Source of the DNA: Flammula alnicola
Taxonomy: Eukaryota; Basidiomycota; Agaricomycetes; Agaricales; Strophariaceae
Assembly (NCBI GenBank): GCA_015499995.1
Contig: JADNRV010000070.1
Span: forward strand, 1 to 64,000
DNA length: 64,000 nucleotides
Direction of reading: 5' to 3'
The position numbers and the translations under genes were made by a program. The notes under the pieces were generated by a model. That model saw nothing but the letters and a program-made list of their open reading frames with translations, did not search any database and had not been told where the DNA came from. Positions 43,092 to 53,601 of this stretch are shown here, one piece after another (position 1 is the stretch's first letter; the number at the start of each line of letters is the position of its first letter).

Positions 43092-43477
43092 CGTGGTGAT
43101 TTCGGGCTATTGAGATGGGCAAACTCGCCTTTTGGTCTCATTCTAAGTGTATCAAATTAAAATAATGCCCTAGACCTTTTGTATGAATTTCATATAAAGT
43201 CTCTAGATAGTGTTTAAGGCTGAAGTGGGTTGTGCATTACACTAACTTCAAAATGCCATCTTTATGGCCATCTCTGATGTGAGATTATCACACTTCGTGT
43301 CTTTGTTGACTAGAAATCATGTACCATTGCGTACACTCTGAAGGAGACCGGCGAAAGGGAATATTGTTAAAGTAATACTTGTCTTCTATTAGACTAGCTA
43401 TATTTTAGAGCCATCACAATACTCACAGCAGTACAAAGTGCGAGATAGGTGGTTTCAGAATGCCCGAAATCACCACG
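43092..43477. repeat. Small element with 16-bp inverted ends
   Basis: CGTGGTGATTTCGGGC at 43092-43107 and its perfect reverse complement at 43462-43477 enclose an AT-rich 386-bp unit. It differs in composition from the GC-rich core around it. No clear TSD. Confidence 0.5.
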
Positions 43478-44723
43478 CTTTCAAGCCAACTTCGATAGAG
43501 TAGTATTAGGAAGTCAAGCCCTTACTCGGACATGGTTAAATATTTATTTATTTCATATCTAAATGCATACCGATAATAAAATATACTTCTAACGTTCATT
43601 TCAGTGTTGTCCGAGACGTCCTCGACAATGAGAACGCCTCCAATGCTGGTCGGTCCGGCTTTGCCAACCAATCGGATCGACCCGGAAACAGCCGGATATC
43701 AGATCAACGACACTGACCGTCGTTGATCTTGGTCTTCCACCACCACCACCATCCTCCCTCACTTCTACCTTGTCCCTCCTGCCCCTCAAGACCTCAAAAA
43801 CACATGTAGTAAGTGTTTGATTACCTTTCATTTGATTTTATAGCTGATTTAATGTCTAATCAGGTACTATACGACACTAACAAACCACAGCCACGTCGTG
43901 TGACCCCCACCTCTCTGAGGTACGTGGGCTGGTGTTCACGGGGATTTGGGAGGGTGAGAGGAGTGAAGGAAAATAAGGGGAGGCCCTATGTGAGGGAGAC
44001 CCACCCGGTACGTCAGGAAATGAGTCGCAATATGCGACTCGTTTCGAGATTTTCCTACCATAACTGCATCACTGACCCACAAGCTCCCTCTGTCTCCTTT
44101 CTCCAGGCTCGTTCGCTGTCATTGTTACCACCACCCTCGCCGCTGCCACGTTCCAGCTAACCCGCCATCATCCCCGCCTCCCATCCAACCAACCCAGCAA
44201 GCAAGATACCGCCTGCGCCTGCGCCCCCGCTGTCCGGCACCCACCACGGCCTTACACCACCCCCAAGCCCCATCTGCTGCGCTATTTGGCATCGCGCACC
44301 CCATTGCCTCCACCAGCGCCTCCCTTCCCACCACCGCATTTTGGCCTCCAAACCTATCAACAACGAGGACCAGCAGCAGCAGCGTCTCTGCTGCTTCACC
44401 ACGACGAGGATCAAGAAGCGAACCAACACCAGCAGCACTACTGGTGCTTCGACGCAACGACGACGACGAGGCGAACCGGCGGCGGCGGTGGCACTGGTGT
44501 CACCGTCCATGGTGCACGAAATCGCCGCCGCTGCCGTATACCAATCACCAGCCTATCTGCCCCGCCGTTTGACACCGCGCCGTTGGACCTCACCAACCTG
44601 GAGCCAAATAGGCTGCGACCACGCAACCCGGCCTGCCCCCTGTCAGCGCAACCGCCCACCTCGTCGATCAGCCACGGGCGTACGACATCCCCACCACCCG
44701 CCCTTTGTTATACCCACAGGCCA

Positions 44724-44789
44724 AAGGAGGGACGACGAAGCCCGTCGTCCCTCCTTGACTTCGAACGTCGTCTGTACGACGTTCGAAGT
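44724..44789. repeat. Two adjacent perfect hairpins
   Basis: AAGGAGGGACGACG / CGTCGTCCCTCCTT (44724-44756, 5-base loop) is followed one base later by ACTTCGAACGTCGT / ACGACGTTCGAAGT (44758-44789, 4-base loop). Confidence 0.8.
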
Positions 44790-44878
44790 CTCTTTTCGGC
44801 CGCTGCGATCATCCAATCGCATCCAAGGTAATTGCAGGTCAAGCAGCGGGAGAGTGGCAGGCGGGGATGATAGATAGA

Positions 44879-44910
44879 TGCCCAGAGTGCGCGACATGGC
44901 ACTCTGGGCA
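44879..44910. repeat. Hairpin at inner end of right arm
   Basis: TGCCCAGAGTGC / GCACTCTGGGCA, 12-bp perfect arms with an 8-base loop. Counterpart of the hairpin at 41742-41780. Confidence 0.75.
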
Positions 44911-46340
44911 TTTTTTATATACTTTCTGTAGTAACTTTTCGTAATATACTCCATTAACAATTAACGCGCACATGTAACTACGACAGTGAGCGGCTAGAAA
45001 TGAGCACCAAGAATGGTAACGCAAAATTACTTGCATTGTTTCTTTTTTGCTGTACCCTTGTCCGCCATCATTCCCAGATAAAATTGGTATCAATGGATTT
45101 GTTTTTATGAGTAGATTACAACTAGATATAAAAAAGCGACGGGACGAATGAATAGCAGCCAGAATGCAAAATCTGCTAGAAAGTGATCAAATCTATTTTT
45201 AGCGCCCATCCTATGCCTGCTCGCAAAGAGCTGAAGCTGCCTCCGTCCTTTTCCTTCCTCATTTGCCTACAAATATGGTGTCATTCAGTTTGCATTTACT
45301 TGCAGATTATGGATATGTATATAGAAATTAGGGGACATGTGAATAGAGACCAAGGGAATGAAAAAAAAAACATTTCGGAGTTTTGAAATCTATTTATATC
45401 GCTCATCCTACTGTAGCGCCCGTCTGTGCACCCAAAGATGCATCCATCCTTTCCTGACCTCTCTTAAGCATAAAAGTAGTACTATTAGCTTTGCATTTAC
45501 TTGTAGAATATAACCATATAATAATATCAATGAAATTTCAAAGGGAAGAGCGCCTGAAGGTCAAAATGTATGGCCATCCATATTTAGAAAGCCATCAAGA
45601 CCTATTCCGCTCCGCCATGTGCACGGCCGCGCACTAAAAATAGTGTAGAAGTGCTTAGAATTAAAAATAGATCGCCAGGAACATGAAATAATATAATGAT
45701 GTCATTGCAATGACGGTCTCCCGGAAATTCAGGTTATTTTTAGAACTACATCCAAAGTCATCCTTTGCAATCCACCCCGTCCCGCCCCCTATGGGGCGCG
45801 CAAATGAAGGATTTGGATAGAGAAAAATCAGGGCTACGCAATGGTATTTTTCCTGTGCCCAAAAGCGCCCGCGACGATGAGCAACACCTAAAATACAGCC
45901 CCGGACATCATTTGCTGCATTGTTGACAGCTGTTTACCATCAGCTCCACCCTAAATGGGACCGTCATCCAAAGCCATGCGCGCCAATCCACCCGCTCCCG
46001 CCATTCCCGACGCGCGGAAATACCTAGAATAAATCAAATAATATATATAGAGCCTAACGGAATTTTTCCCGCGCTCAAATGCGCCCCCAACGACGTGCAG
46101 CACCATATTTTGTGCCCGCCCATCAAATCTATGCATTGTTGATGTGTATTTACTATAACCCGCCGCCTGCAAGGTGAGCAAAACCTGCCCCGGCTCATCC
46201 GGCATGTATATACAGTGTGTTACATGGTCTTAGGCAACGGCCTAAGTGGGGCAAACCTGTCATCTATGTATAACGTATTTTAGGCCACAGCCTAGGTATC
46301 ATACATGACCCTAGCTGCTACAGGTGTGATTTTCGTCTTA
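44879..46340 (-). repeat. Right arm of ~1.45-kb inverted repeat
   Basis: Inverted copy of 40340-41780. Conservation is strongest in the outer 250 bp and patchy inward, with indels. Confidence 0.8.
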
Positions 46341-46456
46341 GCGTGCAGTTGCATGCATCTGCGTGCATAATTTTCATCGCAGCGTGCAGTTGCGTGCAGT
46401 TGCGTGCGGCTGCGTGACATCTGCGTGCAGCTGCGTGCAACTTGCGAGAAGTTGGC

Positions 46457-47161
46457 GACTTTTAGCCCCAAGCACGTGATTCTTTCCATTATGTAACGCT
46501 CTCGAGCTGGTCAAATGCATGAACTGGTTTGTTTACGGTGTGTGGCATGGTTGAAAACACACAAGACTTGTAAATTCAAAGTCTCTCCGTTTATCTAGAG
46601 CATCTCTGAGACAAATTTTTATGCATTTATTATTCTTCATGCTGTAAAATAGGTGAAATTAAAAATATTATCATTGTCTACATTGAAAACATAGTCTAAT
46701 GCAAAGAAAGGAGGCCAAAACCACTACTAATCATATAACTAACTCCATGATAGGTGGCACTTGGTTAAAATGGTGATGACTACCCCCACTAGACCTTAAA
46801 TCATATATATCTACTGAGGAGACGTATGGACATCCTTTGAGGTTATAACGCCTCACGAAGAAGACATACATTGATGGCCAGTGATGGAGTAATGGGGGCC
46901 TATGGACTGTGGCGAGGGTGAGACGGGTAAACAGGTCAGGAGAATACATATATTGCAGTGAGGGGAGCTTGAACAGCGTGGTGGGCTTGGGAGGCATGCA
47001 AACACAACGACAAGGAAGATGATGGTGGTGGTACTTAAGAGGAAAGATGAGCGGTGCCACCAATCACCGGCACCAATCATGCGGATGTGAACTGAGTTGG
47101 GAGCGTTCAATTTCAAGCATTACATAATGGTTTCAACATCACGTGCATGGGGCTAAAAGTC
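46457..47161. repeat. Inverted repeat with CACGTG arms
   Basis: GACTTTTAGCCCCAAGCACG... at 46457-46480 is inverted at 47138-47161 with one mismatch. Weaker pairing extends on both sides (TTGCGAG outside, CCATTATGTAA inside). The interior is 650 bp of AT-rich DNA without a gene. Confidence 0.6.
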
Positions 47162-47492
47162 AAAAACTCTTGCGAGATGCGTGACATATCGTGACAAATG
47201 TCAGTCACTGAAATAGATACGTTCCCACGGCACATGGCACACAAAACCTCGCCCAAAAACAGCCACATGCAGCCTCCTTCTTCAAAATTAGGTAGAATGG
47301 ATTTTATTGGTAGTATATTAAACACAAAAACTATTTATAAGCACTCCGAATTGTTGTGGCGGATGAAATATGATTGACCTATCCGACCTTTCCAAAGCTG
47401 TGACATCGTGTGACATCTGCGTACTTGCGTGCACCTGCGTGCCACGCATGCACGCACTGGCACGCATGGCACGCAGAAAAACCAGTGCCCGC

Positions 47493-47932
47493 GTGCTCTT
47501 AGCTTGTTGCTGGTGCATCAGGCATGCGCATAACGAAAGATCTTTGGGATCCTCTGGCCCTCAACCTATGTTCGCCTCTCGTCACCTCATGTAAGATATT
47601 TCCAGTAACAAGTTTGGGCTAATCGATTTCTAACGTCTCTTATTTAAATTCTGTACAGTGCTGGCCAGAGCCAAAGACTACGGCTAATGCAACTCGGGGA
47701 ACCCGAAATTACTGACACGACGTATAAGGCCACTTTCCGATGCCAGAACTGCACCTTCACAGAAGCCAAAGACCCACGGCTGACCACTGTGTTGATCGTT
47801 TCGTCCAATGATAACCTCAGCAGTATCTCGGATCCCGAATTGAAATTCGACGCCAAAAATGTTCGGAATGTGCAATTTGATCTCGCTGCTGCGAGGTTTG
47901 CGGATTATTGGGCTGTCGTTGGGCGCCTTTGA
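47493..47932 (+). pseudogene. 3' piece of second cytochrome-domain gene copy
   Basis: Resumes the copy broken at 39508: CCWC-like exon 4 with PMFASRHL, a GTAAGA-type intron ending TACAG near 47659, then the last exon with TYKATFRCQNCTFTEAK and RFADYWAVVGRL, stop at 47932. The last exon remains open and is close to that of the intact gene (33794-34085), but the gene as a whole is disrupted by the 8-kb element and an exon deletion. Confidence 0.75.
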
Positions 47933-48630
47933 ATGTCTGTTTTCTTGAATATTCCTCCGATGCGCTAAGCGCTCAGACTGTTTACGCGATGCCTTGTCCC
48001 GTATGCAATTAGAACTTTAATAGGTTATATTAGAAGGACCTTGACAGTTACGTATATATAGAATTGTTCTTGATATTCAGACAATAACGATGGTTCTTAT
48101 CTTTAAGTAACCAGCACCATTCTGAACGGTTGGCTTATAGTGCGGCCTGAAAGTTTATATAGCACTGGCCGCTTGTGTGTACCTTGAACTTGTCATTCAA
48201 TTGGCCACGTGGCGTATTCTTGTCTGTTATCGTTCTTTGTTTGTCAAGCTGTTCGGAATGAGTGTTCACACTGTTGCAAACTGTTGCAAACTGTTCCTCT
48301 CAATCTCGAGCCAGTCTCATTTTACTACCTAGCTCACTCTATCAAGCATTTTTTTTGCGATTGTTCTTTATCTTCTATTCTCGTGCGTGATAACCGTCTA
48401 ACCCGTCTCTCGCTACATCGTATCCGATGGGCTCGTTTGAGGGAATCATGACTTTCCCATCACTGTCACTAAGGCTCGAACTCCGTTGTCGCTGCAGGGA
48501 CTCTTGTAGACTGCGCTTAACGTACTCCCGGGAAAACCATTAAGGGTGCTCTACCATATAATTGTATTCTCCACTCTCAGGCCATACTGAAGAAACCCCA
48601 TTCCAACCACCCCAATATCTGACACTGGCC
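47933..48630. other. Intergenic
   Basis: 3' flank of the cytochrome pseudogene and possible promoter of the next gene. No feature seen. Confidence 0.5.
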
Positions 48631-50434
48631 ATGTCGTCTGTTTCCTGTGTTCCGCCTGATGGCGTGAACCTGGGCCCATATGACGGCGTCGAACAAATAA
48701 CCATATGCATAACAATGGCGTTATGGGGTGGGTTCTATGTTCAACGTTCAAGCTCTAATTGGTTTATTGACTACATGCTGAAAAGGCGTCACCTGCATGC
48801 AAACGTGAGTTTATATCCTATTAATTTTTGGCGATAGCTAATAGACAATTGGTAGGTTCATGTACTTTTTCAAGTTAGTCGCCCATGCGCTTCTCTTTGT
48901 ATTATAAAAGTTGACGTTTTTGAAGTCGCTCGAATGACGGGCTAGCTACACGGGCTTTGGTATGTGCCCATGACGCCTACCTTCGATAAAAGATGCGACA
49001 TTCTTATTCGACGATCAGGTCACTTGGCTTTGGTACGACTATACTATCGTGTGCTACTGCACGTACTCAATGTCTCTGAAGGGTGGCAGACACGGTTCAC
49101 ACATGCTTATTGATGGTCAGAAGTGCGTTTTCATTTGACGCAATTCCTATCCGATCGGCCCACGAACATTTCATCTTAACAGGTTACAAAGAGATAGTAA
49201 CAGGGGGGAATCTTAGAGTAGGTCATGTAAGCCGGTGCGTAGTTCATTGAACCCCTTCCTATAAACTGCTCGCTCATATCTCTGCACAGAGAATACGTCG
49301 TAAGTTAGGATGCCACCTTCCGAGTCGCACTTCGTTCCAATAGGCTGAACATTTGACAGATGAGTTTTTTTGTGACAGTAGGTGCTCTTTTATCGAGATA
49401 CTTTTAGAAGTGAACATTGCGTTACTTAGATGCTCGTTGCACTTCCGACACAGTTTTTCTTTTCTAGTAGGATATACCGATGTGAGTATATTGATTATTT
49501 ATGGGCTGCCCATTTAACATCTTATCTATGCAGTTGGCGGAGGGCAATGGTGGTTTCCCGTCCTACTTGTAAGTGCGTTTAGTTTGACCATCCACATAAT
49601 TCAATCTCAATCATGAACAGGCTCCCTTGATCCTGTTTCAAATTGGTAACGTACTTTATACGTGTACCGAGATGTCAATCAAATGCTGAAGGTCATCTAC
49701 TTCAGTCGAAGGAATAGGTAAATATCTGAAAGCCTCTGAACTGAATTTCGGTTACTGACATTATGGTATAGTTGTCACCGGGTTTCTGTCTGTCGTTCTC
49801 CGCTCTTCTATCTGACGATACTTCTCACTTGCCGTGTCGCAGCTATAATTCGCTTTCCAGCCACCAGATTATCGCAGTCGCATCGACTCACGTACGTCAC
49901 TCGATAAATATTTGCTCGCATCTAACGGCTTATTAGGCACTCCTCATCGCTAACATCGCTGTGGGAGCAGGAACTGATGTCATAATCTGCGTTAGCCTAT
50001 TTGCCCTGCTATGGAAGCGTTATAGCACTTTGGAGAACTCTCGTCTCAAAGCGTCAGCCCTATGTGTTCGATTGTTAACGCGCTGCATTCTAACGATGAT
50101 TCTTTTCATTCAGAACAGGCTCTATGCTTCAGAGGCTAATCCTACTCTCTATAAACACTGGAAGTTGGACCGCAAGTATTGCTATTGTGACGATTGCTAT
50201 GGTACGTTTCTCGTTGGACTTTTAATGCTGGTAATCTGGCTCACTACTACCTGTTTGAAGGTCCTTGCATTTCCCTCTAACTACATTTATGTCGCTTTCT
50301 CTTTCGCAATGTCACCTATCTACTGCAATACTCTCCTTGCCAATCTCAATGCGCGAGATTACGTCCGCAATGTTGAGCCGGACGAAACAGTTAATCTCTC
50401 GGTGTTACAGACAATTGGATGTAATGTGAGCTAG
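48631..50434 (+). CDS. DUF6534-like multi-span membrane protein, probably decayed in the middle
   Basis: The N-terminal exon from ATG 48631 encodes LGPYDGVEQITICITMALWG, the usual first span of this Agaricomycete family. The C-terminal half is well resolved: exon 49937-50073 (ALLIANIAVGAGTDVIICVS), a 40-nt intron with TTCTAAC branch, exon 50114-50201 (RLILLSINTGSWTASIAIVT), a 59-nt intron (50202-50260, GTACGT..GAAG), and exon 50261-50434 with the family hallmark YCNTLLANLNARD near the C-terminus. Exons between about 48760 and 49936 could not be assembled; the region has several GT/AG sites but poor coding signal, so the gene may be a pseudogene. The family function is unknown. The 40-nt intron with a GTTAAC donor is unusual. 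Confidence 0.55.
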
Positions 50435-50791
50435 ACATTTAATCGCAGTGTTTTACCACAACTCAATATATTGATGCGCTTTTCTGGACACAGCCTCCAA
50501 CGCAAGTATCAAGCATCCATTTTTCTAGTCGAACAACTGGAATAGACAAGCGTATCCCCGACACTGAAGTATCTGATCCGAGGAAAATACCAGATCCGGA
50601 GGCGCCAACCAGCATCTCAAATTGAGGTGGCAGTGTGGGACGTTTGACCAGGACGATATAGTATGTAATGATTAAATTTCTACTTATTCACGAATTTGTA
50701 CATTTATACAACCACGGGCTTGCCTTCTCTGAGCTCTACGTATATAAACAATCAAGCCACTCAAGAAGAAAAAAAACAAGGAATAGGTCAA

Positions 50792-52402
50792 CTAGAGCCC
50801 ATAGTAAGTTAATGACAGTTGGATCAAGTCATGGACCATCCCACCCATATCTCTGAGGATTTCAACGGCAAGTCCTGCTTCCCGAATTTGCACCAGGCTG
50901 AGCACGACATCTCTATCGATATAGTCGCCCGATCCCATATGCAAATTTAATGCACCGTCAGTGAAAATGAGGCCCATATAGCGTAATCTCCTTTTTCTGT
51001 TGATTCCGGCAGGCGTGGTGTTGTCAATGAGAGAATCAAGGTATGGGTGTCGGATACCGTCGTCTTGCACGGATCCCTCGAGAATGCCCAGGAGAGAGCT
51101 CCACGCAAAGTTTCGAATTCCCGTGAAATGTAGAACCTCAAGATGAGGCAAAAACCCCAGCTCGAGAGCAAGACGGTTGAGGAATTCGTCTGTCATTGTT
51201 TTAACGTTATCGTCGACATATGATATTGACAAATCCGTAATGCTGGGCAACTTTTCCAGAAGGTCAATTAAATCTTGATCCCTAGCAGGAACTCGAATAT
51301 CCAAGGATACGAGAGGACTTTGAGAGCGAGTGAAGAGCGAGATAAGTGTATCCTTAGGGAAATAGGGTGCTAGACTTGTGTCGAAGACAAATGATTCCAG
51401 GGACGGAAGGTTAAGTAGGTTGATCAGTTTGGATAGATGTGGATTGAAGCGGCCTTTTCGGGAGCCGATATGCAAGTGCTTGAGTGAAGTATGGGTAACC
51501 CATGCGGCCGATTCAAGAAAGTCTTCGGGGGGATTGTCGACACGATGAAATCTCCCAGTAACCAACCTTTTGGCAGAGCAAAGGATCATCAACATTTCAT
51601 CTACGCGGATGAGGTCACCTTCGAAAAACGTAAGAGTATCCCATTGTAGTACAACATCGGAAACCGAGATGTTGTTGATTGTGAAATGGCGGAGGGAAGG
51701 AGTTTCGGGAAGGTGGAAGGTAACAACACTACTCGAGTAATAGTCACGAAAGAGGCGAATGGTTTCGAGCATCGGAGCCTGCATGAGATCGCCAATGATG
51801 TAGTGGTTGAAGCGCATATCAGAATATAACGTTAAGCTACGCCAGCGGTGGGCATATTGTCGGACGACGTCGAATAAAGGAAGAAAAGATTCCTCTTGCA
51901 CTCGATGGCGGTCTGGGACGTCCGTGGTAAGGCTTATAGACAGTGGAAGCTGGCCTGACCGGTCGAGCCACTGTTTCACTAACTCTGCCTGCGAGCCTCG
52001 GAGGTCAGAGTTGCGCAAAAAGATGTTTGCGGATGCCCAAAGTTGTGGTGTTGTGAGAGCGATCTCCCGCCACGTTTTGCAAACAGCGGCGAGGAGCAGC
52101 GGAGGAGACGAATCGGCTTTATCGTAAGGTTCTTCGGACAGCAAACGGTCATTTACGCTCTCCACGTAGAGCGTAAAAATGTATGATGCGATTTCGGAAG
52201 GGAGGCGATGGATGAGAGGGTTGTGATAATGGTTAACTTCGGTCTTCAACGCACGTCGTTTTTCAATGAGGCCGGCAAGTTGACGATCTATGATATCAGC
52301 TATCACCGCGTCTAATTCTGCGAGCTTCGTGCATGCATCGCAAGGCTGTCCGGAAGAAACTGGACATTCATGTGGGTCATAGTCGGATAATGACTGCAAC
52401 AT
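50792..52402 (-). CDS. F-box-like protein with leucine-rich C-terminal region
   Basis: An uninterrupted 536-aa frame from ATG 52402 (an in-frame ATG at 52456 would add 18 residues; the internal MLQSLSDYD start fits the family better). The N-terminus has CPVSSGQPCDAC and a coiled-coil segment (residues about 25-60), then the F-box-like motif (LPSEIASYIFTLYVES, about 70-85) and the VCKTWREIALTTPQLWAS segment that nearly always follows it in mushroom F-box proteins. The rest contains irregular Leu-rich repeats. The family acts in SCF ubiquitin ligases through Skp1 binding, with the C-terminal part choosing substrates; the substrate is unknown. These genes are highly expanded in Agaricomycetes and often single-exon, as here. 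Confidence 0.85.
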   Translation of the reverse strand: MLQSLSDYDPHECPVSSGQPCDACTKLAELDAVIADIIDRQLAGLIEKRRALKTEVNHYHNPLIHRLPSEIASYIFTLYVESVNDRLLSEEPYDKADSSPPLLLAAVCKTWREIALTTPQLWASANIFLRNSDLRGSQAELVKQWLDRSGQLPLSISLTTDVPDRHRVQEESFLPLFDVVRQYAHRWRSLTLYSDMRFNHYIIGDLMQAPMLETIRLFRDYYSSSVVTFHLPETPSLRHFTINNISVSDVVLQWDTLTFFEGDLIRVDEMLMILCSAKRLVTGRFHRVDNPPEDFLESAAWVTHTSLKHLHIGSRKGRFNPHLSKLINLLNLPSLESFVFDTSLAPYFPKDTLISLFTRSQSPLVSLDIRVPARDQDLIDLLEKLPSITDLSISYVDDNVKTMTDEFLNRLALELGFLPHLEVLHFTGIRNFAWSSLLGILEGSVQDDGIRHPYLDSLIDNTTPAGINRKRRLRYMGLIFTDGALNLHMGSGDYIDRDVVLSLVQIREAGLAVEILRDMGGMVHDLIQLSLTYYGL

Positions 52403-53601
52403 GGTTTTTTGAGATTTCTGCGAAAAAAAAGGTGGATTCAGGCCAAGTTGAGGCATATAGAACTTGTAAAAATCGAAACGGATTAACTACTCACCAGAGA
52501 TGGTGTCATCGATGGAATGTAGAACAAATGTAGAAGCAGCGTTACAGTAGTATCTCCTGACAGACCATATACAACAGATGTCAATCGATCTGTCGTTGAT
52601 ATAGCGTTACAGCGGAAGTTTGAAAACAAACAAGTTGAAGTATGTTTAGTACTGTAGCCTCTATGTAATAACTTCAACGTCACGTGGTCTTCAATTGCTC
52701 TTCATGAATCGTAAGAGGGATGGGATGCATGGAATTATATAACGATGATATATAAATTATGTATATGCATATGTGAGGTTGGAACATGTATGCAGTAGTC
52801 ACTGACCAACGAATTGCATACATATATGGAGTTGCGTATGCGCATTGCGCCCAACAGCTCCAGTGCAGAAGAATTCACTAGCCTGAGCACCCATGCGACG
52901 CGAAAAAAATATACGCGGATGGATCTCTGCGAGCGTGCATGTGTCTCTGGCGCGCTGCGTGATCAGTCAAGTATATATGTATGTGTGAGAGACTGGCTGG
53001 CATGACAGTGCCGACGACGACCAGTTGCTGACGCTGACGCTGATATGATGATGACGACGACAGTTAACGGTGGTGGTAACCATTGCCTATATCTAAGCAC
53101 AATAACTGAATAGAAAAAATACTACATTTTTTCTAGTCTTGCTACGAATTTGTTCGTATATGGGGTCGATATTCGAATAGTCGGAGTCGACAGTAAGGTC
53201 GACTGAAGCAAGTCGGTCCGACGGACGACCTAACTATGTGAGTAGATAGATACCCGGAGAAGAAGAGAACAAGTTGGAAAGGGGACAGAGGGGCAGGGCA
53301 GGATGTACCAAGGGTATCGAGACACCCAGGATACAACCAAACCTGAAGCTTTGAAGACCCAAAAGAGGAGATAGAAAAGGTACCACGGTATACGAAAATC
53401 ATTCATAACAAGGGCCCAAGGCAACCTAACAAGACTTGGCAATAAGCATCCATTCCCAATATGCGACAGTAAAAAAAAATGAGAGAACAGATTGCAGAGG
53501 TGCGGAAAGCAAGGAAGCAATGCAAGGGACATGCGAAAGAAAAGAAGAAGAAAAAAATACCAACGCCATAAGTTATCACTTTCTTCTACTCCCTCCCACT
53601 C
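52403..53601. other. Intergenic between two minus-strand genes
   Basis: Promoter side of the F-box-like gene and 3' flank of the hydroxylase gene. Short frames only. Confidence 0.5.

Larger units (their letters stand above)
41781..44878. other. GC-rich core of foldback element
   Basis: Long open frames on both strands (for example minus 41721-42476 and plus 44286-44831) are biased, low-complexity and overlap each other, so I do not call genes. It has a (CCT)n tract, a nested inverted-repeat pair and two hairpins. It may be a captured host fragment; the origin is not recognised. Confidence 0.45.
39509..47492. mobile_element. ~8-kb DNA element, MULE-like, non-autonomous
   Basis: The left end GGGCCACTAGAAATCTGCGTGCC and the reverse complement of the right end (GGGCACTGGTTTTTCTGCGTGCC, ends at about 47490) match, forming TIRs that continue in CTGCGTGCAC-type repeats. 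A 9-bp imperfect TSD flanks it and the interrupted paralogue confirms the insertion site. A 9-bp TSD with long, repeat-rich TIRs is typical of Mutator-like elements. No transposase was seen. Inside are an inner foldback with ~1.45-kb arms, a GC-rich core (41.8-44.9 kb) and further inverted repeats, so several insertions may be nested. Confidence 0.6.
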
